A stretch of DNA of 64,000 bases from the NCBI RefSeq assembly GCF_037055325.1, contig NZ_CP146373.1, positions 3,162,001 to 3,226,000 of the forward strand, written 5' to 3'. This document shows, one piece after another, positions 8,869-17,545 of the stretch. Source of the stretch: Arachnia propionica (GTDB taxonomy: Bacteria; Actinomycetota; Actinomycetes; Propionibacteriales; Propionibacteriaceae). Position 1 is the first letter of the stretch, and every line of letters begins with the position of its first letter. Position numbers and translations under genes: made by a program. The notes beneath the pieces were generated by a model. That model ran no database searches, had not been told where the DNA came from, and saw only the letters and a list, made by a program, of their open reading frames with translations.

Positions 8869-10416
8869 ATGGAAAAGCGTGCGCCCAAGCAGGAGAGCTT
8901 CAACTCCCGCAACTATTTCATCCTGGCGGCCATCGGGTCGGCCGTCGGATTGGGCAACATCTGGCGCTTCCCGTACGTCGCATTCAAAAACGGCGGCGGG
9001 GCATTCATCCTTCCCTACCTGATCGCGCTGCTGGCGGTGGGCATCCCACTGCTGTTCTTCGACTACTCCCTCGGGCACCGCTACCGCGGTTCGGCCCCGC
9101 TGTCGCTGCGGCGGATGGGACGCTGGACAGAAAGCCTCGGCTGGTGGCAGGTGATGGTCTGCTTCGTGATCGGCATCTACTACGCGGCCATCGTCGGCTG
9201 GGCCGGAATGTACACCCTCTTCAGCATCAACCAGGTCTGGGGGTCCGATCCGAAGGCCTTCCTGTACGAGCAGTTCCTGCACGTCGCAGAAGCACCGGAC
9301 GTCGGCTCCGACTTCGTACCCTCGCTGTTCATCCCGATCCTGGTGGTGTGGGCGGTCACCCTGGTGACCATCGCGCTGGGCGTCAACAAGGGCCTGGCGA
9401 TGGTGAACAAGATCTTCATGCCGCTGCTGGTGGTGATGTTCCTGATCCTGGTGGTGCAGTCGCTGTTCCTGCCCGGCGCGAGCACAGGACTGGATGCCCT
9501 GTTCACCCCCGAGTGGAGCGCGCTCAGCGACCCCACGGTGTGGGCGGCGGCCTTCGGGCAGATCTTCTACTCGCTGTCTGTCGGGTTCGGTGTCATGCTG
9601 ACCTACTCCTCCTACCTGAAGCGCCGCACCGACCTGACCGGCTCCGGGCTGGTCGTCGGTTTCGCCAACTCCGGTTTCGAACTGCTGGCTGGAATCGGCG
9701 TCTTCGCCGCTCTGGGTTTCATGGCCGGGCAGACGGGCCAAGGGGTCTCCGACGTTGCCGGGCAGGGCATCACGCTGGCCTTCGTGGCATTCCCGACGAT
9801 CATCTCCCAGGCCCCCTTCGGGTCGCTGATGGGTGTGTTGTTCTTCGCATCCTTGACGGTGGCGGGGCTGACGTCGCTGCTGAGCATCGTCGAGGTGGTC
9901 GTCTCCGCGGTGCGCGACAAGCTGGGCATCACCAAGGTGCAGGCCACCCTCGTCATCGGCATCCCAATGATGATCCTGTCCATCCTCCTGCTGTCCACCA
10001 CCACCGGACTGTACTTCCTTGACATCACCGACGAGTTCGCCAACAAGTACGGCATCCTCGGCGGGGCCCTGGTGTGCATCATCGCGACGGTGTGGTTCGT
10101 TCGCAAACTCCCGGTGCTGCGCGACCACCTCAACCGTTTCTCCAGCTTCAAGGTGGGGCGGGTCTGGATGGCGCTGGTCGGCGTGGTCGCGCCGCTGGTA
10201 CTGGGATACATGCTGATCAACGACTTCATCAGCAAACTCGGCACACCCTATGAGAATTACCCGCAGCGCCTGCTGGTGATCTTCGGATGGGGCATGTTCG
10301 CGACGCTGCTCATCATCGCGGTGGTTTTGACACTGCTCCCCTGGCGACGCAGCATCCGCACCGACTTTGACGAACAGAACAACGAACACGAAGTTTCCGA
10401 AGAGGTGTCCGCATGA
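8869..10416 (+). CDS. metP: Neurotransmitter:sodium symporter, probable Met/Ala importer (MetP-like)
   Basis: A 515-residue NSS (SNF) family transporter with about 12 membrane helices. Helix 1 carries the Na+-site signature AIGSAVGLGNIWRFPY, followed by the NGGGAFILPY block. NSS proteins import amino acids with sodium. The specificity is inferred from the small MetS-like subunit overlapping its 3' end (ATGA at 10413); Corynebacterium MetPS imports methionine and alanine. A 137-bp gap upstream contains a GTACTAGGTT promoter-like stretch near 8777. Confidence 0.88.
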   Translation: MEKRAPKQESFNSRNYFILAAIGSAVGLGNIWRFPYVAFKNGGGAFILPYLIALLAVGIPLLFFDYSLGHRYRGSAPLSLRRMGRWTESLGWWQVMVCFVIGIYYAAIVGWAGMYTLFSINQVWGSDPKAFLYEQFLHVAEAPDVGSDFVPSLFIPILVVWAVTLVTIALGVNKGLAMVNKIFMPLLVVMFLILVVQSLFLPGASTGLDALFTPEWSALSDPTVWAAAFGQIFYSLSVGFGVMLTYSSYLKRRTDLTGSGLVVGFANSGFELLAGIGVFAALGFMAGQTGQGVSDVAGQGITLAFVAFPTIISQAPFGSLMGVLFFASLTVAGLTSLLSIVEVVVSAVRDKLGITKVQATLVIGIPMMILSILLLSTTTGLYFLDITDEFANKYGILGGALVCIIATVWFVRKLPVLRDHLNRFSSFKVGRVWMALVGVVAPLVLGYMLINDFISKLGTPYENYPQRLLVIFGWGMFATLLIIAVVLTLLPWRRSIRTDFDEQNNEHEVSEEVSA

Positions 10417-10547
10417 GTGCAGCAGCCGTCATCATGATGACCATCGCCATCCTCACCCTGTGGGGTGGTTTGGGGACAGCAGCCGTCAACCTGTTCCGCA
10501 GGCCGGACCTGTCCGCCTACGACGACGAGATCCCCCAGGAAGCGTGA
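10413..10547 (+). CDS. metS: Small transporter subunit (MetS-like)
   Basis: A 44-residue single-helix membrane protein. It starts MSAAAVIMMTIAILTLWGGL, then has a short basic segment (LFRRPDL) and an acidic tail. Its ATG overlaps the stop of the NSS transporter. Size, topology and position match MetS, the small subunit required with MetP for methionine/alanine uptake in Corynebacterium. The assignment rests on context and composition, because such short proteins give weak family signals. Confidence 0.8.
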   Translation: MSAAAVIMMTIAILTLWGGLGTAAVNLFRRPDLSAYDDEIPQEA

Positions 10548-10572
10548 GCGGTGACCTGCCACGAACCTCACG

Positions 10573-10585
10573 TACACTTTGGGCC
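10573..10585 (+). promoter_or_regulatory. -10 box placing ponA as a leaderless transcript
   Basis: TACACT at 10573-10578 is followed by seven bases and then the ATG of the penicillin-binding protein. There is no good Shine-Dalgarno sequence before that ATG. The spacing fits a -10 element whose transcript starts at or next to the start codon. Confidence 0.5.
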
Positions 10586-12961
10586 ATGAAGACGCGCGCG
10601 CCCAGAAGCAAGGGCAAATCCGTAGCGATGTTCCTGGCCATCAGCGTATTGTGCGGACTGCTGCTCTCGGGTCTGGCCGTGCCGTTCGTCGCTCTCACGA
10701 GTGGCCTCGCCAAGGCCGCATCCGACAGCATGCAGTACCTTCCGACGGAGTTCGAGACCCCGCCGCAGTCGCAGAAGTCCAGGATCCTGATGGCCGACGG
10801 GTCGGAACTGGCCAACTTCTTCGCGGAGAACCGCACCTACGTCGCTCTCGATCAGATCTCCCCGCTAATGCAGAAGGCCCAGGTCGCCATCGAGGATCAC
10901 CGGTTCTACGAGCACGGTGCCATCGACATCCAAGGTCTGGGACGCGCCGTCCTCCGGACCCTCAGCGGCTCCACCCAGGGTGCATCCACCCTCACCCAGC
11001 AGTACGTGAAGCAGGTGCAGATCGAGACGGCTCTGATCCGTGGTGACGAGGATGCGGCAGCGGCCGCACAGGCCGTCAGCATCGAACGCAAGATCCGTGA
11101 GATGCGCTACGCCATGGCAGTTGAGGAGCGTCTCAGCAAGAACGAGATCCTGGAACGGTACCTGAACATCGCCTACTACGGTGACGGCGCCTACGGGGTC
11201 GAAGCGGCGGCCCACCACTACTGGAACACGACCGCCAAGGACCTGACCCTCGCCCAGGCAGCGATGCTGGCGGGCATCGTCCAGAACCCCGTCGCCTTCG
11301 ATCCGGTCCAGAACCCCGCGAAAGCCATCGAGCGCCGCAACCAAGTGCTGAAGCGGATGGCTTCCTCCGAAGTCGGGATGATCACGCAGGAGGAGGCGGA
11401 GACCGCCATGCAGGAGGGTTTCGACGCCTCCAACGTGCAGAACACCCCGAACGGTTGCCCCGTCTCCCAGTTCCCGGTGCTTTGCGACTACGTCCGGCGT
11501 GTCCTGATCTCCGACCAGATGCCCTCGCTGGGTTCCACCGCGAAGGAGCGGGAGAACCGCCTCAAGCGCGGCGGCCTGACCATAAAGACCCTCATCGACC
11601 CGAAGGCTCAGCAGGCCGCTGAGGAGGCCGTCGCCAAAACAGTGGGCCCCACCGATCCGGTCTGGGGCGGGTCGGTGCTGATCCAGCCGGGCACCGGGCT
11701 GATCACCGCCATGGCCCAGAGCCGCACGAAGCTGGGCGACGGTGAGGGCGAGACCTGGCTGCAGGCCAACGCGTCCAGTGATTTCGGTGGCGTCGGGGGT
11801 TTCCAAGCCGGTTCGACGTTCAAGCCCTTCGTGATCGCCACCGCCCTGGAACAGGGCGTTCCCACCAGCACGTCCTTCGAGTCGAAGTCGCGAATGCAGT
11901 TCCGCGGGTACAAGTTCAAGAACTGCGAGGGCCCATTCACGTACACGGGAGACTACGACCCGAAGAACTACGATGGGGATCACGGCAACATCAACATGCT
12001 GGAGGCCACCCAGAAATCCGTGAACACCTACTTCGTCCAGTTGGAGGCCAAGGTTGGCATCTGCGCCTCCATCGACACGGCCCAGAAGCTCGGCGTGAAG
12101 CTCGCCGACGGTGACGACATGCGCAAGATGGCGGAGTATCCGTCGTGGGTGCTCGGTGTCGCGGAGGTGACGCCGCTGTCGATGGCGGAGGCCTACGCCA
12201 CGTTCGCGAACCGGGGCGTGCACTGCAACCCGATCATCCTGCAGAGCGTGCAGACCCAGGACGGCACCGAAGTGGAGATCCCCTCAGCCGATTGCAAACA
12301 GGTGATCAGCTCGGATGTGGCCGACGGCGTCAGCAGCATTTTGTCGACGGTCATTACCCAGGGCACGGGCGCCCCGGCACGCTTGCCGGATGGCAGGCCC
12401 CAGGCCGGCAAGACCGGAACAACCAATGACACCCAGAGCGTGTGGTTCGCCGGCTACACCCCCGACATGGCGGGCGTGGCCTACATCGCAGCAGACGTCA
12501 CCAGCTCTCGTTTCAAGGGCAAGACATCAAAACCGATCGTCGGGCTGAGGATGTCGACGGGCAAGGTCCTGGAGGGTTCGGGCGGCCATGATGCGGGTGG
12601 CATCTGGAAGTCCGCAATGTCCGAGGCACTCAAGGACATCCCCGCAAGTAACTTCCAGGAACCGAACAAACGGATCCTGGAGGGCGAGAAAGTCCCTGTT
12701 CCGAGCGTCGCAGGCATGACCGAGGAGCAGGCGCGGCAGACGCTCGAGGCCGAAGGCTTCAGCGTCGGCAGGATGGAACAGTTCAGCCCTCAACCCGCCG
12801 GGACCTACCTGGGCAAGGTGCACCCCAGCACCAGAGCGGCGAAGTACTCGACCGTCCAGCTGGTCTACTCCAAGGGCCCCATACCGACGAACACCCCGAC
12901 GGTCGCCCCCGGGCAGCCAGGGCAACCAAGCGCCCCGGCCACCCCGGAGGGAGAGCGGTGA
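10586..12961 (+). CDS. ponA: Bifunctional class A penicillin-binding protein with PASTA domain
   Basis: A 791-residue peptidoglycan glycosyltransferase/transpeptidase. In order: N-terminal membrane anchor (about residues 13-35), GT51 domain with the catalytic EDHRFYEHGAIDI and STLTQQYVKQ, then the transpeptidase with SxxK (STFK in GSTFKPF), SVN (SxN) and AGKTGTTND (KTG). The C-terminus has one PASTA module (VPSVAGMTEEQARQTLEAEG) and a Thr/Pro-rich tail. It polymerises and crosslinks cell-wall glycan on the outer membrane face. The ATG at 10586 was chosen because it directly precedes the anchor and follows a TACACT box. The 3' end overlaps the next gene (GTGA). Confidence 0.95.
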   Translation: MKTRAPRSKGKSVAMFLAISVLCGLLLSGLAVPFVALTSGLAKAASDSMQYLPTEFETPPQSQKSRILMADGSELANFFAENRTYVALDQISPLMQKAQVAIEDHRFYEHGAIDIQGLGRAVLRTLSGSTQGASTLTQQYVKQVQIETALIRGDEDAAAAAQAVSIERKIREMRYAMAVEERLSKNEILERYLNIAYYGDGAYGVEAAAHHYWNTTAKDLTLAQAAMLAGIVQNPVAFDPVQNPAKAIERRNQVLKRMASSEVGMITQEEAETAMQEGFDASNVQNTPNGCPVSQFPVLCDYVRRVLISDQMPSLGSTAKERENRLKRGGLTIKTLIDPKAQQAAEEAVAKTVGPTDPVWGGSVLIQPGTGLITAMAQSRTKLGDGEGETWLQANASSDFGGVGGFQAGSTFKPFVIATALEQGVPTSTSFESKSRMQFRGYKFKNCEGPFTYTGDYDPKNYDGDHGNINMLEATQKSVNTYFVQLEAKVGICASIDTAQKLGVKLADGDDMRKMAEYPSWVLGVAEVTPLSMAEAYATFANRGVHCNPIILQSVQTQDGTEVEIPSADCKQVISSDVADGVSSILSTVITQGTGAPARLPDGRPQAGKTGTTNDTQSVWFAGYTPDMAGVAYIAADVTSSRFKGKTSKPIVGLRMSTGKVLEGSGGHDAGGIWKSAMSEALKDIPASNFQEPNKRILEGEKVPVPSVAGMTEEQARQTLEAEGFSVGRMEQFSPQPAGTYLGKVHPSTRAAKYSTVQLVYSKGPIPTNTPTVAPGQPGQPSAPATPEGER

Positions 12962-13857
12962 TCAAGGCCTTCAAGGTGGCGAAGGGTCTCGCTGCGGTGG
13001 CAGCAGGCTGCTTCGCCTGGGGGCTGGTGGAGGCCACCCGTTTCCGGGTGCGTCGCGTGACGGTTCCGGTCCTGCCTGCAGGTGGACCTGAGATGCGGAT
13101 ACTGCATCTCAGCGACATCCACTTGTTGCCCGGCCAGCAGCTGAAACTGAGCTTCCTGCGAGCGTTGGCGGACCTAGAACCCGATCTGGTGATCAGCACC
13201 GGCGACAACATCGCCAGCGACACCGCAATCCCGCCGCTCATATCGGCGCTGGGCCGGCTGCTGGAGGTGCCTGGCGGATTCGTCTTCGGCTCGAATGACT
13301 ACCACAAACCGGAGTTCAAGAATCCACTGCGCTACGTCGCCCGGGGACGTTCAGAGCCGTCGAAATCCCCGGAACGGCTGGCAACCGACCAGCTGCGGGC
13401 GGAGCTGATCCGCAGCGGCGCCTGGCACGATCTGAACGACCGCCGCACCATCATCGAGGCCGCTGGATATCGCATTGAGCTGCGCGGCACCGATGACGCC
13501 CACCACGACCTGGATCACTACCCTGCCGTCGTCGGGCCTGCCAGCGACGGTGTGGACCTCAGCCTGGGTGTCACCCACGCCCCGTACCGTCGCATCCTGG
13601 ACGCCATGACCACCGACGGGGTGGACCTGATCCTCGCGGGGCACACCCACGGCGGCCAGGTGTGCGTGCCCGGTCACGGAGCATTGACCACCAACTGTGA
13701 TCTCCCAACAGACCGCGCCAAGGGCCTGTCGGAACACCGGGTCGAGGGCCACCATGCCTGGTTGCACATATCGGCTGGAATCGGCACCTCACCATTCGCC
13801 CCGTACCGCTTCGCCTGCCCCCCGGAGGTCACGATCCTGACCTTGGTGGCACGCTGA
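12958..13857 (+). CDS. Membrane-anchored metallophosphoesterase (YkuE-like)
   Basis: A 299-residue calcineurin-like phosphoesterase with an N-terminal hydrophobic anchor (LAAVAAGCFAWGLVEA). Metal-binding motifs appear in order: LHLSDIHL (DxH), STGDNIA (GD), GSNDYH (GN[DH] variant), GVTHAPYRR, and LAGHTHGGQVCVPG (GHTHGGQ). The family includes YkuE-type enzymes acting at the membrane. Translational overlap with ponA is common in Actinobacteria and suggests a cell-envelope function, though the substrate is unknown. Confidence 0.9.
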   Translation: MIKAFKVAKGLAAVAAGCFAWGLVEATRFRVRRVTVPVLPAGGPEMRILHLSDIHLLPGQQLKLSFLRALADLEPDLVISTGDNIASDTAIPPLISALGRLLEVPGGFVFGSNDYHKPEFKNPLRYVARGRSEPSKSPERLATDQLRAELIRSGAWHDLNDRRTIIEAAGYRIELRGTDDAHHDLDHYPAVVGPASDGVDLSLGVTHAPYRRILDAMTTDGVDLILAGHTHGGQVCVPGHGALTTNCDLPTDRAKGLSEHRVEGHHAWLHISAGIGTSPFAPYRFACPPEVTILTLVAR

Positions 13858-13877
13858 TCGCACCCCTCCCAGCCGGC

Positions 13878-14318
13878 TCACCCGTAAATGAATGATCCCT
13901 GGGGAGTGAAGAAGGTCGAAAGGATCAGGTCGGAACCACCGACGATCTCGGCGACGGCGTTGTTGGGCAGCCGCCACGCGATGGTGGGATCCTCGCAGGG
14001 GTCGGTGTAGAAAGGTTTACCCCACGCTTGTGTTCCGGTGGTCTCGTAGGAGACGAGCAGCTCGTCCAACGGCGTGGCGTCCTCTGCGGGTTCGGCCAGG
14101 GGAAAGGACATGTTGTGGATTCCACCCGACCTGCCCCCGTACAGCACCATCCGTCTCGTCCCGCTCGAGAAGTCGACCACAAACTCCCAGGGTCTGTCGG
14201 TCGGGGACCAACCGAACCCGACAGCCGCCGACCGGAAGGCATCAAGGGTGAGCGGCCATGACAGCTTGGCGAGCCGGTCGGCCCATGTGACGAAGTCGTC
14301 GGCACTCAGCGGATTCAC
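13878..14318 (-). CDS. Hypothetical protein, ~146 aa
   Basis: A soluble protein with no signal peptide, rich in Trp, Asp and Pro, with an amphipathic N-terminal helix (FVTWADRLAKLSWPL) and alternating strand-like segments (WEFVVDFSSGTRRMVLYGG). Resembles short actinobacterial DUF proteins of about 150 residues, but I cannot assign a family. GTG 14318 is preferred because GGGAGGG lies just upstream; a TTG at 14336 is a longer alternative. It is transcribed toward the metallophosphoesterase gene with a 20-bp convergent gap. Confidence 0.6.
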   Translation of the reverse strand: MNPLSADDFVTWADRLAKLSWPLTLDAFRSAAVGFGWSPTDRPWEFVVDFSSGTRRMVLYGGRSGGIHNMSFPLAEPAEDATPLDELLVSYETTGTQAWGKPFYTDPCEDPTIAWRLPNNAVAEIVGGSDLILSTFFTPQGSFIYG

Positions 14319-14360
14319 GATCCCTCCCTGGGTCAAACGGCAACCGCACTGTCCCCCGCC

Positions 14361-14400
14361 GCCAGCCTATCCTGCTCCCCTGGCCCCCTACCCTTTGGGC
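14361..14400 (+). promoter_or_regulatory. Promoter copy 1 of a duplicated gene pair
   Basis: This 40-bp block (gccagcctat...ccctttgggc) ends six bases after a TACCCT -10-like box (14389-14394), directly before the ATG at 14401. Nearly the same block recurs before the paralogous gene at 15033-15071, so the duplication included the promoter. The spacing suggests a leaderless transcript. Confidence 0.5.
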
Positions 14401-14991
14401 ATGAGCAGCCAAACAGGCCTCCTACATCAGGATCTGCTGATCCTGCAGCAGTTCCGCAACGGCCTCTCCCCCGAGTTCAACATCCTCGACGACCAGGAGC
14501 AGGTCGTCGGCATGGTGGGCGGCACGGAGAGCGGCGCTCGCCGGTTCTTCCTGGGGCCCCGCGAGTTCGACGTGCTGGATGCCGACGGCAGGCGGTTGGC
14601 GCACATCAGTGATGTTCGTGACTTCTGGCGGGACACCTACGAGATCATGCGGGGTGACGGTTCCATGCTGGCCACCGTCGCCAGGAAGATGGCGTTCTTC
14701 TCCCACAGGTTCTCCATCGCGCTCAGCACCGGGGAGGAGTTCATGGTGGAGGGAAATTTTTTCAGCCGCGAATTCAATGTGGTCGACGCGGACGACGAAG
14801 AGATCGTCGCACAGGCCAGCCGGGAGCGGGCAGGCTTCGTCAAGGCGTTTCTCGGCCACGACCGGTATGCCCTGCGCTATCCGGCCGGTACCTCTCCGGA
14901 CTGGCGACTGGCAATTCTCGGCGGCATGATCGCCCTGGACCTGATGCGGGCTAAGGACGCCAGCTCCGCGGCCAGCTACGACAGCACGTGA
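14401..14991 (+). CDS. LURP-one/scramblase-like protein, paralogue 1
   Basis: A 196-residue beta-rich protein: HQDLLILQQFRNGLSPEFNI, then repeated strand motifs in which residues 35-60 (GTESGARRFFLGPREFDVLD) are echoed at 90-130 (FSIALSTGEEFMVEGNFFSREF), and a C-terminal hydrophobic segment (LAILGGMIALDLM). This matches the LURP-one-related/scramblase beta-barrel family (DUF567 type). The function in bacteria is not established. The next gene is a clear paralogue. The start is ATG 14401; an in-frame ATG at 14074 lies over the opposite-strand gene and is rejected. Confidence 0.7.
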   Translation: MSSQTGLLHQDLLILQQFRNGLSPEFNILDDQEQVVGMVGGTESGARRFFLGPREFDVLDADGRRLAHISDVRDFWRDTYEIMRGDGSMLATVARKMAFFSHRFSIALSTGEEFMVEGNFFSREFNVVDADDEEIVAQASRERAGFVKAFLGHDRYALRYPAGTSPDWRLAILGGMIALDLMRAKDASSAASYDST

Positions 14992-15032
14992 GCTGGACCG
15001 TGACGCGTCCTTCCCCAATCGGTCGGCTGAAC

Positions 15033-15071
15033 GCCAGCCTATCTGCTTCCCTGGCCCCTTACCCTTGAGAT
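15033..15071 (+). promoter_or_regulatory. Promoter copy 2 of a duplicated gene pair
   Basis: Close copy of the block at 14361-14400, again ending with TACCCT (15060-15065) six bases before the ATG at 15072. Confidence 0.5.
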
Positions 15072-15662
15072 ATGAGCATCCTGAATCACGACCTCTTAAT
15101 TCTGCAGCAGTTCCGCAGCGATTCCTCGCCCAGGTTCGACATCCTTGATGCCCAAGGACAGGGTGTCGGCGTGGTGAGTGGCACGGAGAGCAGCGTCCGT
15201 CGCATTTTCCTGGGAGCCCGTGAATTCGACGTACTGGATACCGACGGCAGCCTCCTGACGCACGTCAGCGACGTTCGGGACCTCTGGCGGGACACCTACA
15301 AGGTCATGCGCGGTGACGGTTCCGTGCTGGCGACCATCGCCAGGAAGATGGGGTTCTTCTCCCGCAAGTTCTCCATCACTCTCACCTCCGGGGAGGAGCT
15401 CACGGTGAAAGGAGATGTCATCGACCGCGAGTTCACCGTGGTCAACGCAAACAGCGAAGAGACCGTCGCGCAGGTCAGCCGGGAACGAACAGGTGTCATC
15501 GAGGCATTTTTCGGCCGCGACCACGACCGTTACGCGCTGCACTACCCGGATAGCACCTCCCCGGACCTGCGGCTCGCCATCCTGGGGAGCATGATCGCCC
15601 TGGATTTGATGCGAGCCAAGGACGCCCGCAAGAACACCCAATCCGCGGCCAACAACACCTGA
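15072..15662 (+). CDS. LURP-one/scramblase-like protein, paralogue 2
   Basis: 196 residues, the same length as the upstream gene and alignable without large gaps (shared LILQQFR, GTESS.RR.FLG.REFDVLD, SDVRD.WRDTY, LAILG.MIALDLMRAKDA). The family is a 12-stranded barrel with a buried C-terminal helix. Surface charges differ between the copies (ATVARKMAFFS versus ATIARKMGFFS; FSREFNV versus IDREFTV). A recent tandem duplication including the promoter explains the arrangement. The cellular role is unknown. Confidence 0.7.
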   Translation: MSILNHDLLILQQFRSDSSPRFDILDAQGQGVGVVSGTESSVRRIFLGAREFDVLDTDGSLLTHVSDVRDLWRDTYKVMRGDGSVLATIARKMGFFSRKFSITLTSGEELTVKGDVIDREFTVVNANSEETVAQVSRERTGVIEAFFGRDHDRYALHYPDSTSPDLRLAILGSMIALDLMRAKDARKNTQSAANNT

Positions 15663-15682
15663 GAGGCGCTGGGATCACCTGC

Positions 15683-16324
15683 TCACAGGTCAACCTTCTC
15701 GAAGCGATCTGCGGCGATCCGGTAGGTGAGGATGTTGCCCGCGACGAAGACCACGACGCACAGCGCGAGGACGATCAGATGCGTCCCGACGTGCTCCTTC
15801 ACGACATCCAGGTGGGTGCGGAGGAAGGGAACCGTGTGAATCAAGGCCTCGGCGACGCCGATGTAGAGCAGCACCGCCACACCCGCCACGATGAAGGGCA
15901 CCCCGATGTTGTGGGCCGTCTTGTAGTGCATGGTCAACAGCAGGAAGTTGAAGAGCGTGAACATGATCAGCGCGGAGCCGAAAAGAGCCGGATTGGCTTC
16001 GATTCCGGCGGGGTTTGATTCGTAGAACACGTTGCGCAGCACCGCGACGGGAATGGCGACCACCAGTTGGGCGATCTCGAAAAGGCAGCAGAGCAGAACC
16101 CGGGCGCGCACCGTGTCGCGTTTCCGGATCGGCAGCAGCATGGAGAAGTAGACATCGTTGGCCTCGCGGAAGTGCATGATGGTGAAGAACACCGCGAGGC
16201 ACATGTACATGAGCCCGACGTAGAGAGGATACGTTGGGATGAGCATGAGGAGGCAGAGCGACCCCATCACGACGGGAAGCACCAGGTTCGCGAGCTTGAG
16301 TTCCTTCAGCAGCAGGTTCTTCAT
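15683..16324 (-). CDS. ABC transporter permease (ABC-2 like)
   Basis: A 213-residue polytopic membrane protein with about six helices, starting MKNLLLKELKLANLVLP, a cytoplasmic N-terminal helix typical of small ABC-2 exporter permeases. The segment HFREANDVYFSMLLPIRKRD resembles the loop before helix 3 in Firmicute-type ABC-2 permeases of the Ytr kind. It lies seven bases downstream of the ATPase gene, so the two form an exporter operon. The substrate is unknown. Confidence 0.8.
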   Translation of the reverse strand: MKNLLLKELKLANLVLPVVMGSLCLLMLIPTYPLYVGLMYMCLAVFFTIMHFREANDVYFSMLLPIRKRDTVRARVLLCCLFEIAQLVVAIPVAVLRNVFYESNPAGIEANPALFGSALIMFTLFNFLLLTMHYKTAHNIGVPFIVAGVAVLLYIGVAEALIHTVPFLRTHLDVVKEHVGTHLIVLALCVVVFVAGNILTYRIAADRFEKVDL

Positions 16325-16331
16325 GGGATGG

Positions 16332-17180
16332 TCACTTCCGCTCGAGGTGGATCATGATGGATTCAAGGTCGGCTGCACCCACCTGGAGGCCGTTGGCCTC
16401 GGCGGCGGGGGCATTCTTGGCGTGGATCAGCGCCTCCAATCGACCGTCGCGTTCCCGGCAGCCGATCAGGAGCCCACGAACACCGTCGCCGGTTCGAGCG
16501 GATTCGCCGCTGACGGCGCGATAGGAGCTGGTGAACTCCCCCAGACTCGTGCTGGCGAGGATCCTGCCCTTGTGGATGTAGGTGATGGTGTCGGCACATT
16601 TCTCCAGATCGGTCATGATCTGGGTGGAGAACAGGATGCTGGCGCCCTCCTCGGCGACGACATCACGGAACACATCAAGCAGGTCGTCGCGGGAAACGGG
16701 ATCGAGGCCGCTGGTGGGTTCGTCCAGGAGAATTAGCTCGGCTCCGTGCGACAGCGACAGCGCCACCGCGTATTTGACGCGCATGCCCTGGGAGAGTTCG
16801 TCAAGTTTCTTGGTCTCGACGAGTTCGAAACGCTCCAGCAGGCAACGGTAGGAGGTCTCATCCCAGGACCGGAAGAACCGGCGGAACACGTCGGTGACGT
16901 CCCGGATCCGTTTCTTCGGATAGAAGTTCACCTCCCCGAAGGTAAAGGAGATGCGCTCCTTGATCTCCAGTTCGTGGCTGCGGAAATCGAGCCCGAAGAA
17001 CTCGACACCTCCCGCGTCGGGATGGACGAAGTTCAGCATCGACTTCAGCGTCGTCGATTTTCCCGCACCATTCCTGCCAACGAATCCCATGATGGTGCCG
17101 GACTGCATCGTGAATGAGACGTCCTTCAGCTCAAAGGACGGGTATCGCTTGCACAGACCGTGGATGTTGAGTATTTCCAC
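16332..17180 (-). CDS. ABC transporter ATP-binding protein (YtrB-like)
   Basis: A 282-residue ABC ATPase with Walker A GRNGAGKST, signature LSQGMRVKYAVALSLS, Walker B LILLDEPTSGLD and a switch-region STQIMTD (Gln replacing the usual His). The C-terminal extension of about 80 residues is typical of drug or envelope-stress exporters in the YtrB/CcmA-like group. Together with the permease at 15683 it forms a two-gene exporter. Such systems are often controlled by a GntR-type repressor, but none is adjacent. A palindrome at 17438-17450 upstream is an operator candidate. Confidence 0.88.
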   Translation of the reverse strand: MEILNIHGLCKRYPSFELKDVSFTMQSGTIMGFVGRNGAGKSTTLKSMLNFVHPDAGGVEFFGLDFRSHELEIKERISFTFGEVNFYPKKRIRDVTDVFRRFFRSWDETSYRCLLERFELVETKKLDELSQGMRVKYAVALSLSHGAELILLDEPTSGLDPVSRDDLLDVFRDVVAEEGASILFSTQIMTDLEKCADTITYIHKGRILASTSLGEFTSSYRAVSGESARTGDGVRGLLIGCRERDGRLEALIHAKNAPAAEANGLQVGAADLESIMIHLERK

Positions 17181-17437
17181 TGAAGTTGTTCCCTTCCAGT
17201 CGCATTGGATGAGGTTCCGGAATCACGGGATGTCCGGATGTCGCCTCCACACCTGCGTCGGAGTGCACTGCGTGACCGGCTGGCCCCGCCTCAACGCGGA
17301 GCCTCGGTCCCCGAGCTTGTGGTCTCTCGGCTGGATCAGTGGCGGTGGGAATGATCAGCTGCTCAGCCACCATTGCACCTTCCAAGTGTCGACGTACAGA
17401 CCCGGCATCCCGGTTCGACACCACCTAGTCAAAACTA

Positions 17438-17450
17438 TGACGCGACGTCA
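17438..17450. promoter_or_regulatory. Palindromic operator candidate TGACG-CGA-CGTCA
   Basis: A perfect 5-bp inverted repeat with a 3-base centre, in the 365-bp divergent gap between the ABC exporter (minus) and the YchJ-like gene (plus). Half-sites GTCA/TGAC recur nearby (about 17428, 17452 and 17464). The rest of this gap (17181-17545) shows no gene-like frame. Confidence 0.35.
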
Positions 17451-17545
17451 GAGTCAACCACGTCAGCAGGACACCCCGGTCTCACCGTTGACTATTTGAC
17501 GACATCGATTGAGCGTTATTGGACTTCACGCGACATACTGGGTTC

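Noticed and set aside
8866-10389. Minus-strand open frame of 507 codons
   Set aside because: Antisense to the sodium symporter; Gln/His/Asp-rich artefact.
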